From NCBI GenBank assembly GCA_025618425.1, contig CM046833.1, positions 34,284,247 to 34,348,246 on the forward strand: a stretch of DNA of 64,000 nt, read 5' to 3'. The translations under genes and the position numbers were made by a program. Every line of letters begins with the position of its first letter. Positions within the stretch are counted from its first letter, which is position 1. Shown here in pieces: positions 47,661-58,599 of the stretch. The notes beneath the pieces are model-generated. The model saw nothing but the letters and a program-made list of their open reading frames with translations, did not search any database and had not been told where the DNA came from. The DNA comes from Heliocidaris tuberculata (taxonomy: Eukaryota; Echinodermata; Echinoidea; Camarodonta; Echinometridae).

Positions 47661-47744
47661 GAGAAATTAAAATGAGAAAATAATGGTTTCGTAGCTTAAA
47701 TCAAAGTTCCCCAGAGATGTCCTCCCTTTTTGAACCTTTGATTT

Positions 47745-48135
47745 AAAGGCCAAGTCCACACAATATCAAGTTGATTTGAATAAATAGAGTAATATTAAAC
47801 AAGCATAACACTGAACATTTTACTGAAATCGGATGTAAAATAAGAAAGTTACGGCATTTTGAAGTTTTGCATTATTTCCTTGAAACAGTGGTATGCATAA
47901 CATGGGCGGTATGCAAATGAGTGAACCGATGATGTCACACACTCACTTTTCCTTATGTATTTCATTATATGAAATATCATACATTTCAGTTTTATGCTTC
48001 AATAATGTAAAACATAGTTTGACTCCTTATTATAGAACATGTAACATCATCATTATGGTAACTTATTTTGATACAAGGGAGAGATTCTTTATTATCACAT
48101 CCATAAAAATTGAAATATTTGAAATGTGTTCATTT
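47745..48135. mobile_element. Half of a dispersed inverted-repeat element (echinoderm-type)
   Basis: The terminus AAAGGCCAAGTCCACAC is followed by AACAAGCATAACACTGAA, AAATCGGATGTAAAATAAG and ATGCAAATGAGTGAACCGATG. I recall this combination as one arm of a very abundant palindromic repeat in marine deuterostomes. The second arm is missing here, and the element joins microexon-unit intron at 48140. The family assignment is from memory, not a search. Confidence 0.5.
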
Positions 48136-48671
48136 GAATAGATCAATCCGAGAAATCGTAGGTGAATAGTTCATTATACTGTCTCGAAAATTAAAATTGC
48201 ATTCAAAGAATTTGTACTTAAAAAGAAAACAGATGGGAATTGATGAGGATTTGGATTGGCGAATAAGCAACTGATCTTCTTTTCTCAAAGTGACAGTAAA
48301 TTGAAGCTCCTAATGGCGCCATCTTTCAACAAGATTTGAAAAGTATCTGTGCCTCTCATTTTCCCATCATGCCCCATTGTAGTTTGTAGAAGCTTAGAAT
48401 GTATCTGTAGGCAATTTTCCACATGTGCAACATCAAAAATAATAGTTTGAAATATAAAATGCGCCTATTTTCCAAACAGCTGTTAGTCAAAATTCAAAAA
48501 CAAAATGCATTTTTTTTTTCCAAATTATAATCTCAATTTAGCAGATACTGTAAGGTGGCGCTGTTCAGGTTTTTCCAGTTTACTGCCATGTTAATCTCAA
48601 AAAGGTGTTTTCCAAAAGACCGCGTTTAATAAATATATTAACATTTAATTTCAAATATGTTTTAAAACTGT

Positions 48672-48698
48672 CGTGAATAATTGATCGGATGTTTTCTG
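48672..48698 (+). pseudogene. Decayed microexon D (27 nt)
   Basis: Occupies the exon position in a unit that aligns with 52577-52603, but the acceptor AG is lost (AAAACTG), the donor is GTAACT, and phase 0 contains a TGA. It is a dead copy that marks how the units degrade. Confidence 0.6.
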
Positions 48699-49015
48699 TA
48701 ACTATATATGCAATATCTTTTTTTTTAGTATTAAGTTATCAAGATTAGATTTATTAAAAGAGAACAGAGGGTTTTTATTCTTTGTAGATCATGAGAGGGT
48801 AATGTTGAATGTCGCATAGCATTTCCTTGTCTGATTCAGGCAATGGCCAATTTCATAAATCTCGTGAAAACCTATCAGTTACTAGCCCGCAAGAAGAAAA
48901 AAATGAAGAAAAGTTAAAAAGCAAAAACTTCCTTTTAGACGGAAGAGCTTCTATACGCCTAATGATTGCTTGTGTGAGTAGACAAAAATGCGCTTTAATT
49001 TTCATCACTGATATA

Positions 49016-49019
49016 AATA

Positions 49020-49086
<67 letters not shown>
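49016..49086. repeat. TA microsatellite
   Basis: (TA)n tract inside a microexon-unit intron. It is absent from the otherwise similar unit at 52915. Confidence 0.95.
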
Positions 49087-49087
<1 letters not shown>

Positions 49088-50055
49088 TCAACAGGTTTTC
49101 AGTTGTTTTTTATTTACCGAAGATTTTCAGATATAATTTTACACCTTTCGTTGCCGTATCTTCTATTTGAGGTTTTCAGGCAGCTTTCATTAAATTCGAA
49201 TTACAAGATAACAGAAAACTGGATATTCCTTTCAAACGACATTATATTGCAGACGCAGATGTGCCCACATGCCCTGTTGTGCCAGATAAGCTAATCAAAT
49301 AGCTAATTGCATGGGGGGGGGGGGCACCCCACCACGCAGAAGAGTAATGTGATTCCTATCAATACGTGAAACCTATAGGTGGAATTTGAAACATATTATT
49401 GTTTGCTTTTTAATGAAGGACTAGCGGCCTACTTTGTAGACCAATGGTATGCAATGTTTCTTAAGTAGAACGAAAATCATTCAGATAGAATTAAATGATC
49501 TGCATTTCCTTGTCTGCGTGGATTAATGATCTGAATTCATAAACCCGTAAAGGCCTAGCAATTACTAGAAAAAATAAGAAATTACGGAGAAGCAACGACT
49601 TCTTTCGTGCAAGGAAATGCTTTTATTTGCCTAATAATTCATTGTGTGAATGGACCAAAATTTATGTAAAGATAAACATGATAAAGTATTTGCTTGATGT
49701 TTATTTTCAAGATTGTGTCATGTATACCTCAGGTTTTTTAAAATTAGTTGACTTTTCTTCTTCAGAGAAGTTCAAATAGTATTTTTCGCATGTTTCATTT
49801 CCTCCTTTTTTCCACTCTTTTCTTTAAATAGATTATTAGACAGCTTAAAATCTACTTCAGTTACAGGATAATAGACAACTGAATATCATTTTCAAAGGCG
49901 ATTTTATTGTATGTCTAATCAGCAAACTTTATAAAACGCTTTAGAATAATTAGTTCATGTCATGTCTGATGTAAAGTTGAATTTGAAACATCATCGATAA
50001 AAAGCAACATGTTAAATTTAGATCAACCCTTACTATAAAACTGTTCTCTTAACAG

Positions 50056-50088
50056 GATTCTTGTTATATACCAATCCATCAAAGCAAG
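50056..50088 (+). CDS. Microexon E (33 nt): DSCYIPIHQSK
   Basis: Acceptor TGTTCTCTTAACAG, 33 nt, donor GTAAGTATAT. Phase 0 gives DSCYIPIHQSK. It begins with the D/E-S-x-Y pattern shared by microexons H, I and J (53880, 55640 and 57464). Confidence 0.6.
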
Positions 50089-50655
50089 GTAAGTATATCT
50101 ATAAACAAATTTTAATGAAGTTGTTTCCTTTTTCCTTTTCGTTATTCCTTTCCTTATTCATTTCCTTATTTAAAAACGGTAATTTATCGGGGGGGGGGGG
50201 GGTCACCCCTGCCTGGCGCTCACCCATGCCAACTTAATGCAACCATGACCTTGACCTTGAACCCTGTGGTCGAGCAATTGGTGAATGCAAATGACAAGTC
50301 TATCTGTCACATATATGTGATATCGGCACTGAAAGAGTTAATGCAACCATGACTTTGACGAGATGTCCCATTTGTGAAAAGAGCGCTTGCCCGAGAACGC
50401 GAGTGATTGGAAGAGACCGATATAACACAAGAAGCAAACCTTTTTTATTTATCTTTTTTATTGCGAAGTCATGTTGCAATCAATAGTATTTTAAGAGTTA
50501 ATCCATGAGACATTATTTGATTTGGATATAATAAAGAGTAAGCGTAAGAAAATAAAATTCAGCAGGTCAAAGAGTTGGTATGATTCTTTGATTCGTACAT
50601 TCTTTCGAAACCGAAACCGTGACTTGAGAAAGATCGCAGTAGCAAAAATTGTTAA

Positions 50656-50727
50656 CCCGTTGGCTACTAACTTCTCTCATTCCCATAGGCTTAATACAAG
50701 GACCACTCGCTTCTCGCAGGCAATGGG
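50656..50727. mobile_element. 72-bp piggyBac-type MITE, TTAA duplication (copy 1)
   Basis: Ends CCCGTTGGCTAC and the inverse of CCCATTGCCTGC, flanked by TTAA on both sides (50652-50655 and 50728-50731). The related unit at 59640-59660 lacks it and shows a single TTAA (ATTAATATCAT), i.e. the empty site. Confidence 0.75.
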
Positions 50728-50739
50728 TTAATATCATAT

Positions 50740-50823
50740 TGTAGTAGTAATACTAGTAGTTATATTAGTAGAAATAGTAGTAATAGCAGAAGCAGTAGTA
50801 GTATTAGTAGTAGTAGAAGTAGC

Positions 50824-50885
<62 letters not shown>

Positions 50886-50905
50886 ATAGTAGTAGTAGGG
50901 ATGGT
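50740..50905. repeat. (TAG)n microsatellite
   Basis: TAG/GTA trinucleotides directly after the piggyBac-type MITE. Shorter versions follow the other MITE copies (54545, 56315 and 58137), and a huge expansion occurs at 59665. Confidence 0.95.
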
Positions 50906-51128
50906 GTTGGATGTGTAATATCAGTTTAATCAAAGGAATATATGTTTAGGTAGAATTAGTCTAGTAATGAGAGGAGGGCCCTGTGCTCTCCAAAGATGTT
51001 TATGAATTAGTTTAAGATATTAGCTAATCTTATGTAAACAGTTTTATTGCAGATTCCTTCCTGATAGACCATATTGAACAAAATTAACATTTAATTTTAA
51101 AGATCAAATTCAAATATTCTCTTAACAG

Positions 51129-51155
51129 TTTCCAAAAATTACTCCCAGCACTTTT
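51129..51155 (+). CDS. Microexon F (27 nt): FPKITPSTF
   Basis: Acceptor TATTCTCTTAACAG, 27 nt, donor GTAAGAATAT. Phase 0 gives FPKITPSTF. The flanking intron (TTATCAAGATTAAATTGATTAAAAG downstream) aligns with the units at 48700 and 52620. Confidence 0.55.
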
Positions 51156-52576
51156 GTAAGAATATTATGCCAAAAAATCTTTTATTAAGTTATCAAGATT
51201 AAATTGATTAAAAGGTGTAACGAATCTATACACTATGTAAACATCGTTAATTATTCTAAAGTATATAGTAAACAGAAGGCAGTACAGGGTTATTCTTTGT
51301 AGACCAAGAATGTATATTGACTGTTCCTCAGCAATTATTTGTCTGATTTCGTTAATTTTAAATAGAACCCGTGAAAGCCCAGCAGTTATTAGCAAAGAAG
51401 AAAAAGTGAAGAGAAATGGAAAAGCAAAAACTTCCTTTTGGAAGGAAAAGTTTCCATATACCCAATCATTTTTTGCGTGAAAAGACAAAGATGTGCTTCA
51501 TTTTTATCACAGAATTTTATTTTCAAGAACATACCAGGTTTTCAGTTGTTTTTGATTGAGCAAAGATTTTCAGATATAATTTTGCATGTTTCATTGCCGT
51601 ATCTCCTATTTGAGGTTTTTCAGACAGCTTTCACCCCATTCGAATTACAAAATAACAGAAGACTTGATATCCCTTTCAAAAGCTATTATAATGCAGACGC
51701 AAATGTGTCCACGTGCCTTGCAGTGGCAGATAAGCTAATTAAATAGCGAATGGCAAGGGGGGACACCCCACACGCAGTAGAGTATTGTGATTCCTGTCAA
51801 AGTGGAGTATATATGTGTATCCTATATTTTTTTTAATGAAAATCGTACATGACTATAGGCCTACTTTGTAGATCAGTGGTATGCAATGATCCTTAAGTAG
51901 AACGAAAATAATTCAGATAGAATTAAATGATCTGCATTTTCTTGTCTGCTTGGATGAATGATCTGAATTCATGAACCCTGTAAAGGCCTAGAAATTACTA
52001 TAAAAAAAAAATGAAGAAGCAATAATTAGTTATTTAACGATTAAATTACATATTCCATTCATATTAAATTTTATTCTTATTGATTTCTTATATATACAAT
52101 CATGTAACTGATAAATGGAATTTGAAACATTGTCTTGTTTGAAATCATTTTCCATCGTTGTGACTCCGTCAGTCATATCAGTAGTAAATTCCTCTACATT
52201 TTTCCCAAAGAAGCATATTGTTGCACTACCACTGTCGTCAGGATTTGACGAACGCGCTTCCCGTCTTGTGCAAATGAAAATAAATCACATTTACACAAAA
52301 AAGAATTTTCTGGCGTTCATGTGACTGGATAAATCCGAAAAATCGTAGGTGAATAGTTCATAATACTGTCTCTAAAATCTGAATTTTTAAAATATTCTGA
52401 TGTTCAAATTGCATTCGAAGAATTTGTACTTAGAAAAAAAAAAGGGGGGGAATTGATGGAGATTTTGATTGGCGAATAAACAACTGATTTTTTTTCTTAA
52501 TCACAAAAGTTGTCTTCCAAGAGACCATGTTTAATAAATATATTAGCATTTAATTTCAAATATGTTTTTTTAACAG

Positions 52577-52603
52577 TTGTCAATAATTGTTCTGATGTTT
52601 TCT
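52577..52603 (+). CDS. Microexon G (27 nt), weak donor: LSIIVLMFS
   Basis: Acceptor TTTTTTTAACAG is good, and 27 nt read open in phase 0 as the hydrophobic LSIIVLMFS. The donor is GTAACTATAT, a weak site shared with the dead copy at 48672. It may be rarely used or already lost. I count it as degenerate. Confidence 0.35.
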
Positions 52604-53879
52604 GTAACTATATTGCAGTATGTTTTTAATATCAAGTTATCAAGATCAAATTGATTAAAAGAGAACAGAAGGTAGTACAGGTCTTTATTTTTTGTAGACC
52701 AAGAGTGGGTAATGTTGAATGTCACGTAGCATTTCCTGTCTGATTCAGTTAACGGTCAATTTCATAGAACTCGTGAAAACCTAACAGTTACTAGCCAAGA
52801 AAAAAAAAATAAGAAAAGTTAAAAAGCAAAATCTTCCTTTTAGACGGAAGAGCTTCCAGTCGTCTAATGATTGCTTGTGTGAGTAGACAAAAATGTGCTT
52901 TAATTTTCATCACTGATATAACTGTATAATTGTTTTGTTTTTTAACATACTAGGTTTTCAGAGTTTTTTTTTTTATTTCCCAAGGATTTTCAGATATAAT
53001 TTACATCTTTCATTGCTGTATCTTCTATTTGAGGTTTTCAGGCAGCTTTCACCCAATTCGAATTACAAGATAACAGAAAAATTGATATCCCTTTCAAACG
53101 ACATTATATTGCAGATGTGTCCACATGCCTTGCTGTGCCAGATAAGCTAATCAAATAGCGAATTGCATGAGGGGGGGGGGGAGGGAATACCCCAGCCCGT
53201 AGAAGAGTAATGTTATTCCTATCAATTTCGGATATATACATGCAATGTTCCTTAAGTAGAACGAAAATCATTCAGATAGAATCAAATGATCTGCATTTCC
53301 TTGTCTGCGTGGATTAATGATCTGAATTCATAAACGCTGTAAAGGCCTAGCAATTACTAATAAAAATAAGAAATTGCGAAGAACCAACGCCTTTTTGTGT
53401 GCAAGGAAATACTTTTATTCGCCTAATAGTTCATTGTGTGAATGGATCAAAATTGATGTATTAAAAAGAAAATAAACATGATAAAGCATTAATTTTGCTT
53501 GATGTCTATTTTCAAGATTATGTCATGTATACCTCAGGTTTTTTTAATTAGTTGACTTTTCTTCATCAGAGAAGTTCAGGTAGTATTTTTCGCAAGTTTC
53601 ATTCCCTCGTTTTTTTTTTTCTCTCTCTCTCTTCTTTAAATAGATTATTAGACAGCTTCCACTCTACTTCTGTAACAGGATAATAGACCACTAAATACCA
53701 TTTTCAAAGGTGATTTTATTGTATGTCAAATCAGCCAAATCCATAGCAAACTTTTTAAAACGCTTTAGAATAATTTGTTTCATGTCATGTCTGATGTAAA
53801 GTTAAATTTGAAACATCTTCAGTAAAAAGCAACATGTTAAATTTAGATCAACTCTACCATAAAACTGTTCTCTTAACAG

Positions 53880-53906
53880 GAATCTGGTTATTCGTCCGTA
53901 ACCATG
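53880..53906 (+). CDS. Microexon H (27 nt): ESGYSSVTM
   Basis: Acceptor TGTTCTCTTAACAG, 27 nt, donor GTAAGTATAT. Phase 0 gives ESGYSSVTM. The other complete frame is also open here but is closed by stops in I and J, which supports phase 0. First member of the ES-x-Y series. Confidence 0.6.
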
Positions 53907-54454
53907 GTAAGTATATCTATAAACAAAAATCTGTGAAGTTGTTTCTTTTTTCCTTTTTTCGTTTTTCACCCCAGCCTGGCGTCCGCCCATGCCAACTTAA
54001 TGCAACCATGACCTTGACCTTGAACCCTCACTGTCAAGGAGAAAAATGGCGCCAAAAATGAAATCCTTTCTTGCGGCCGAGGTTCCGATTTTTTCACCCT
54101 TGCCTGGCTACCACCCATGCCATTTTTCTCAATGCAATCATGACTTTGACTATGTCCCATGTGTGAAAAGAGCGCTTACCTGATAAAGCGGGTGATTGGA
54201 AGAGACCGATATAATATAGAAAGCAAAAGCGAAACCTTTTAAATTTATTTTGTTATATTGTGAAGTCATGTTGCAATCAATTATATTTAAAAAGTTAATT
54301 CATGAGACATTGTTCGATTCGGATAGAATAAAAGGTATAAGGGTAAGAAAATAGAATTCAGCAGGTCAAAGAGTTGGTATGATTCTTTGATTCGTACATT
54401 CTTTCGAAACCGAAACCGTGAATTAAGAAAGATTGCAGTAGCAAAAATTGTTAA

Positions 54455-54526
54455 CCCGTTGGCTACTAACTTCTCTCATTCCCATAGGCTTAATACAAGG
54501 ACCACTCGCTTCTCGCAGGCAATGGG
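54455..54526. mobile_element. 72-bp piggyBac-type MITE (copy 2)
   Basis: Same ends and TTAA flanks as at 50656. It is carried along by unit duplication. Confidence 0.75.
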
Positions 54527-55189
54527 TTAATATCATATTTAGCATAAGCAGTAGTAGTGGTAGTAGTAGTAGTAGTAATAGTAGAGGTAGTGTTGGATGT
54601 GTAATATCTGTTTCATCAAAGGAATGTCTGTTTAGGTAGATTTAGTCCAGTAATGAGAGTATAGAGCCCGGAGCTCCCAACAGATGTTTATAAATTAGTT
54701 TAAAATTTTAGGTAATTTATGTAAACAGATATATGTTCGTGTCATTGCAGATCTCTTCCTGAAAGACCATGTTGAATCAATATTAGCATTTAATTTTTAA
54801 AAATATAAGAAAATAAACATGATAAAGCATTTGCTTGATGTTTATTTTCAAGATTATGTTATATATATACCTCAGGGTTTTTTTTAATTAGTTGAATTTT
54901 CTTCATCTGAGAAGTTCAGGTAGTATTTTTCGCATCTTTCGTTCCCTCCCTTCTTTCTCCCTCTTTTTGATTTTTTAATAGATTATTAGACAGCTTACAA
55001 TCTGTTTTAGTTACAGTATAATAGACCACCAAATATCATTTCAGATTGCAGATACTATTTTATTCTGTGCTTAATCAGTCAAATCTATGGTATACTTTAT
55101 AAAACGCGTAAGAATTATTTGTTTCATGTCATGTCTGATGTAAAGTTGAATTTGAAACATCTTCAATAAAAAGCAACATGTTAAATTTA

Positions 55190-55593
55190 ATCGTAGGTTT
55201 AGTTTTTCAGGGTTACACCATGTAATTCTTTCAGGGAATAAGAGCCCTGAAAAGGGCTGGTGAGCTCTGCTAAGAGCTCTGTGGTTCTCGACGTTTCGAT
55301 CAGTATGCTCTGATCGTCATCAGGAGATGATCTGATCGTCCGCTAAGAGCTCTGTGGTTCTCGACGTTTCGATCAGCATGCTCTGATCGTCATCAGGAGA
55401 TGATCTGATCGTCATCAGGAGATGACGATCAGAGCATACTGATCGAAACGTCGATAACCACAGAGCTCTTAGCGGAGCTCACCAGCCCTTTTCAGGGCTC
55501 TTATTCCCTGAAAGAATGACATGGTGTAACCCTGAAAAACTAAACCTACAATTCAGTTTCTCCACCATGAAAGTGTCGCTGATACTTCACTAA
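55190..55593. mobile_element. 404-bp foldback insert with tandem hammerhead cores (copy 1)
   Basis: Flanked by the 12-bp direct repeat ATGTTAAATTTA (55178-55189 and 55594-55605). The uninterrupted unit at 53833 has this word once. The arms are long inverted repeats with GTAGGTTTAGTTTTTCAGGG and AGAGCCCTGAAAAGGGCTGG. On the minus strand two complete hammerhead-like cores lie in tandem (55286-55327 and 55359-55400). The plus-strand copy near 55420-55455 has lost the CTGATGA box. An asymmetric 40-bp tail follows the right arm. The layout suggests a Penelope-like element or retrozyme. Confidence 0.65.
55286..55400 (-). ncRNA. Candidate dimeric hammerhead ribozymes, minus strand
   Basis: Minus-strand cores 55327-55286 and 55400-55359 carry all boxes (CTGATGA, stem II, GAAAC, GTC) with TCTC/GAGA stem I. 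Their stem II loops differ by one base (AGCATA versus AGCATG), so they are not merely one recent copy. Confidence 0.5.
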
Positions 55594-55639
55594 ATGTTAA
55601 ATTTAGATCAACTCTACTATAAAATTGTTCTCTTAACAG

Positions 55640-55672
55640 GAATCTAGTTATTCGGAAATGCCTGTAATCATG
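55640..55672 (+). CDS. Microexon I (33 nt): ESSYSEMPVIM
   Basis: Acceptor TTGTTCTCTTAACAG, 33 nt, donor GTAAGTATAT. Phase 0 gives ESSYSEMPVIM. Compared with H it has a 6-nt insertion that keeps the frame. The ribozyme-bearing insert lies just 46 bp upstream of the exon. Confidence 0.6.
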
Positions 55673-56219
55673 GTAAGTATATCTATAAACAAAAATCTGT
55701 GAAGTTGTTTCTTTTTTCATTTTTTCATTTTTCACCCCAGCCTGGCGTCCACCTATGCCAACTTAATGCAACCATGACCATGACCTTGAACCCTCACTGT
55801 CAAGGAGAAAAATGGCGCCAAAAATGAAATCCTTTCTTGCGGCCGAGGTTCCGATTTTTCACCCTTGCCTGGCTACCACCCATGCCATTTATCTCAATGC
55901 AATCATGACTTTGACTATGTCCCATGTGTGAAAAGAGCGCTTACCTGATAACGCGGGTGATTGGAAGAGACCGATATAATATAGAAAGGAAAAGCGAAAC
56001 CTTTTTAATTTATTTTGTTATATTGTGAAGTCATGTTGCAATGAATAATATTTAAAAAGTTAATTCATGAGACATTGTTCGATTCGGATAGAATAAAAGG
56101 TATAAGCGTAAGAAAATAGAATTCAGCAGGTCAAAGAGTTGGTATGATTCTTTGATTCGTACATTCTTTCGAAACCGAAACCGTGAATTAAGAAAGATTG
56201 CAGTAGCAAAAATTGTTAA

Positions 56220-56291
56220 CCCGTTGGCTACTAACTTCTCTCATTCCCATAGGCTTAATACAAGGACCACTCGCTTCTCGCAGGCAATGGG
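56220..56291. mobile_element. 72-bp piggyBac-type MITE (copy 3)
   Basis: Same ends and TTAA flanks as at 50656. Confidence 0.75.
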
Positions 56292-56943
56292 TTAATATCA
56301 TATTTAGCATAAGCAGTAGTAGTGGTAGTAGTAATAGTAGAGGTAGTGTTGGATGTGTAATATCTGTTTCATCAAAGGAATGTCTGTTTACGTAGGTTTA
56401 GTCCAGTAATGAGAGTATAGCCCGGAGCTCCCAACAGATGTTTATAAATTAGTTTAAAATTTTAGGTAATTTATGTAAACAGTTATATGTTCGTGTCATT
56501 GCAGATCTCTTCCTGAAAGACCATGTTGAATCAATATTAGCATTTAATTTTTAAAAATATAAGAAAATAAACATGATAAAGCATTTGCTTGATGTTTATT
56601 TTCAAGATTATGTTATATATATACCTCAGGGTTTTTTTTAATTAGTTGAATTTTCTTCATCTGAGAAGTTCAGGTAGTATTTTTCGCATCTTTCGTTCCC
56701 TCCCTTCTTTCTCCCTCTTTTTGATTTTTTAATAGATTATTAGACAGCTTACAATCTGTTTTAGTTACAGTATAATAGACCACCAAATATCATTTCAGAT
56801 TGCAGATACTATTTTATTCTGTGCTTAATCAGTCAAATCTATGGTATACTTTATAAAACGCGTAAGAATTATTTGTTTCATGTCATGTCTGATGTAAAGT
56901 TGAATTAGAAACATCTTCAATAAAAAGCAACATGTTAAATTTA

Positions 56944-57417
56944 ATCGTAGGTTTAGTTTTTCAGGGTTACACCATGTAATTCTTTCAGGGAATAAGAGCC
57001 CTAAAAAGGGCTGGTGAGCTCCGCTAAGAGCTCTGTGGTTCTCGACGTTTCGATCAGTATGCTCTGATCGTCATCAGGAGATGATCTGATCGTCCGCTAA
57101 GAGCTCTGTGGTTCTCGACGTTTCGATCAGTATGCTCTGATCGTCATCAGTAGATGATCTGATCGTCATCTCCTGATGATGATCAGAGCATACTGATCGA
57201 AACGTCGAGAACCACAGAGCTCTTAGCGGAGCAGATCATCTCCTGATGACGATCAGAGCATACTGATCGAAACGTCGAGAACCACAGAGCTCTTAGCGGA
57301 GCTCACCAGCCCTTTTCAGGGCTCTTATTCCCTGAAAGAATTACATGGTGTAACCCTGAAAAACTAAACCTACAATTCAGTTTCTCCACCATGAAAGTGT
57401 CGCTGATACTTCACTAA
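56944..57417. mobile_element. 474-bp foldback insert with tandem hammerhead cores (copy 2)
   Basis: Same 12-bp flanking repeat (56932-56943 and 57418-57429) and same arms as copy 1, but 70 bp longer, equal to one monomer. Plus-strand cores: 57169-57210 and 57239-57280, each with TCTC, CTGATGA, a 6-7-bp stem II with AGCATA loop, GAAAC, GTC, GAGA. Minus-strand cores: 57040-57081 and 57113-57154 (the latter with one stem I mismatch). The two plus cores are exactly 70 nt apart. Confidence 0.65.
57169..57280 (+). ncRNA. Candidate dimeric hammerhead ribozymes (tandem pair)
   Basis: Each core has the invariant boxes in the hammerhead order: CUGAUGA, stem II hairpin, GAAA, then C-GUC cleavage triplet, with TCTC/GAGA closing stem I next to the cores. 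Between GAAA and GUC there is no loop (GAAACGUC), so stem III cannot form within one monomer. The self-complementary ACGU can pair between two neighbouring monomers, as in dimeric hammerheads known from Penelope-like elements and retrozymes. Cleavage would release 70-nt units. Activity is inferred from sequence only. Confidence 0.55.
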
Positions 57418-57463
57418 ATGTTAAATTTAGATCAACTCTACTATAAAATTGTTCTCTTAACAG

Positions 57464-57496
57464 GAATCTGATTATTCGGAAATGCCTGTAACCATG
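57464..57496 (+). CDS. Microexon J (33 nt): ESDYSEMPVTM
   Basis: Acceptor TTGTTCTCTTAACAG, 33 nt, donor GTAAGTATAT. Phase 0 gives ESDYSEMPVTM, two residues different from I while the flanking intron is almost identical. The third ES-x-Y exon. Confidence 0.6.
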
Positions 57497-58043
57497 GTAA
57501 GTATATCTATAAACAAAAATCTGTGAAGTTGTTTCTTTTTTCCTTTTTTCGTTTTTCACCCCAGCCTGGCGTCCGTCTATGCCAACTTAATGCAACCATG
57601 ACCATGACCTTGAACCCTCACTGTCAAGGAGAAAAATGGCGCCAAAAATGAAATCCTTTCTTGCGGCCGAGGTTCCGATTTTTCACCCTTGCCTGGCTAC
57701 CACCCATGCCATTTATCTCAATGCAATCATGACTTTGACTATGTCCCATGTGTGAAAAGAGCGCTTACCTGATAACGCGGGTGATTGGAAGAGACCGATA
57801 TAATATAGAAAGGAAAAGCGAAACCTTTTTAATTTATTTTGTTATATTGTGAAGTCATGTTGCAATGAATAATATTTAAAAAGTTAATTCATGAGACATT
57901 GTTCGATTCGGATAGAATAAAAAGTATAAGCGTAAGAAAATAGAATTCAGCAGGTCAAAGAGTTGGTATGATTCTTTGATTCGTACATTCTTTCGAAACC
58001 GAAACCGTGAATTAAGAAAGATTGCAGTAGCAAAAATTGTTAA

Positions 58044-58115
58044 CCCGTTGGCTACTAACTTCTCTCATTCCCATAGGCTTAATACAAGGACCACTCGCTT
58101 CTCGCAGGCAATGGG
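58044..58115. mobile_element. 72-bp piggyBac-type MITE (copy 4)
   Basis: Same ends and TTAA flanks as at 50656. The spacings between copies 2, 3 and 4 (1765 and 1824 bp) give the length of the duplicated units. Confidence 0.75.
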
Positions 58116-58599
58116 TTAATATCATATTTAGCATAAGCAGTAGTAGTGGTAGTAGTAGTAGTAGTAGTAGTAATAGTAGAGGTAGTGTTGGATTTGTAAT
58201 ATCTGTTTCATCAAAGGAATGTCTGTTTAGGTAGATTTAGTCCAGTAATGAGAGTAGAGCCCGGAGCTCCCAACAGATGTTTATAAATTAGTTTAAAATT
58301 TTAGGTAATTTATGTAAACAGTTATATGTTCGTGCCATTGCAGATCTCTTCCTGAAAGACCATGTTGAATCAATATTAGCATTTAATTTCTAAAAATATG
58401 AGAAATATCATTTCAGATTTCAGATACTATTTTATTCTATGCTTAATCAGTCAAATCTATGGCATACTTTATAAAACGCGTAAGAACTATTTGTTTCATG
58501 TGGATTTCTGATTTAAAGTTGAATTTGAAACATCATCGATAAAAATGAACATGTTGAATTTACATTAGCTCTTAATACTATAAACTGTTGTCTTAACCG

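Noticed and set aside
51438..51746. 102-codon plus-strand frame resembling frames at 48809-49294 and 52935-53150
   Set aside because: The similarity comes from the underlying duplicated intron units. The frames are not maintained between copies (frameshifts and stops), unlike the microexons.
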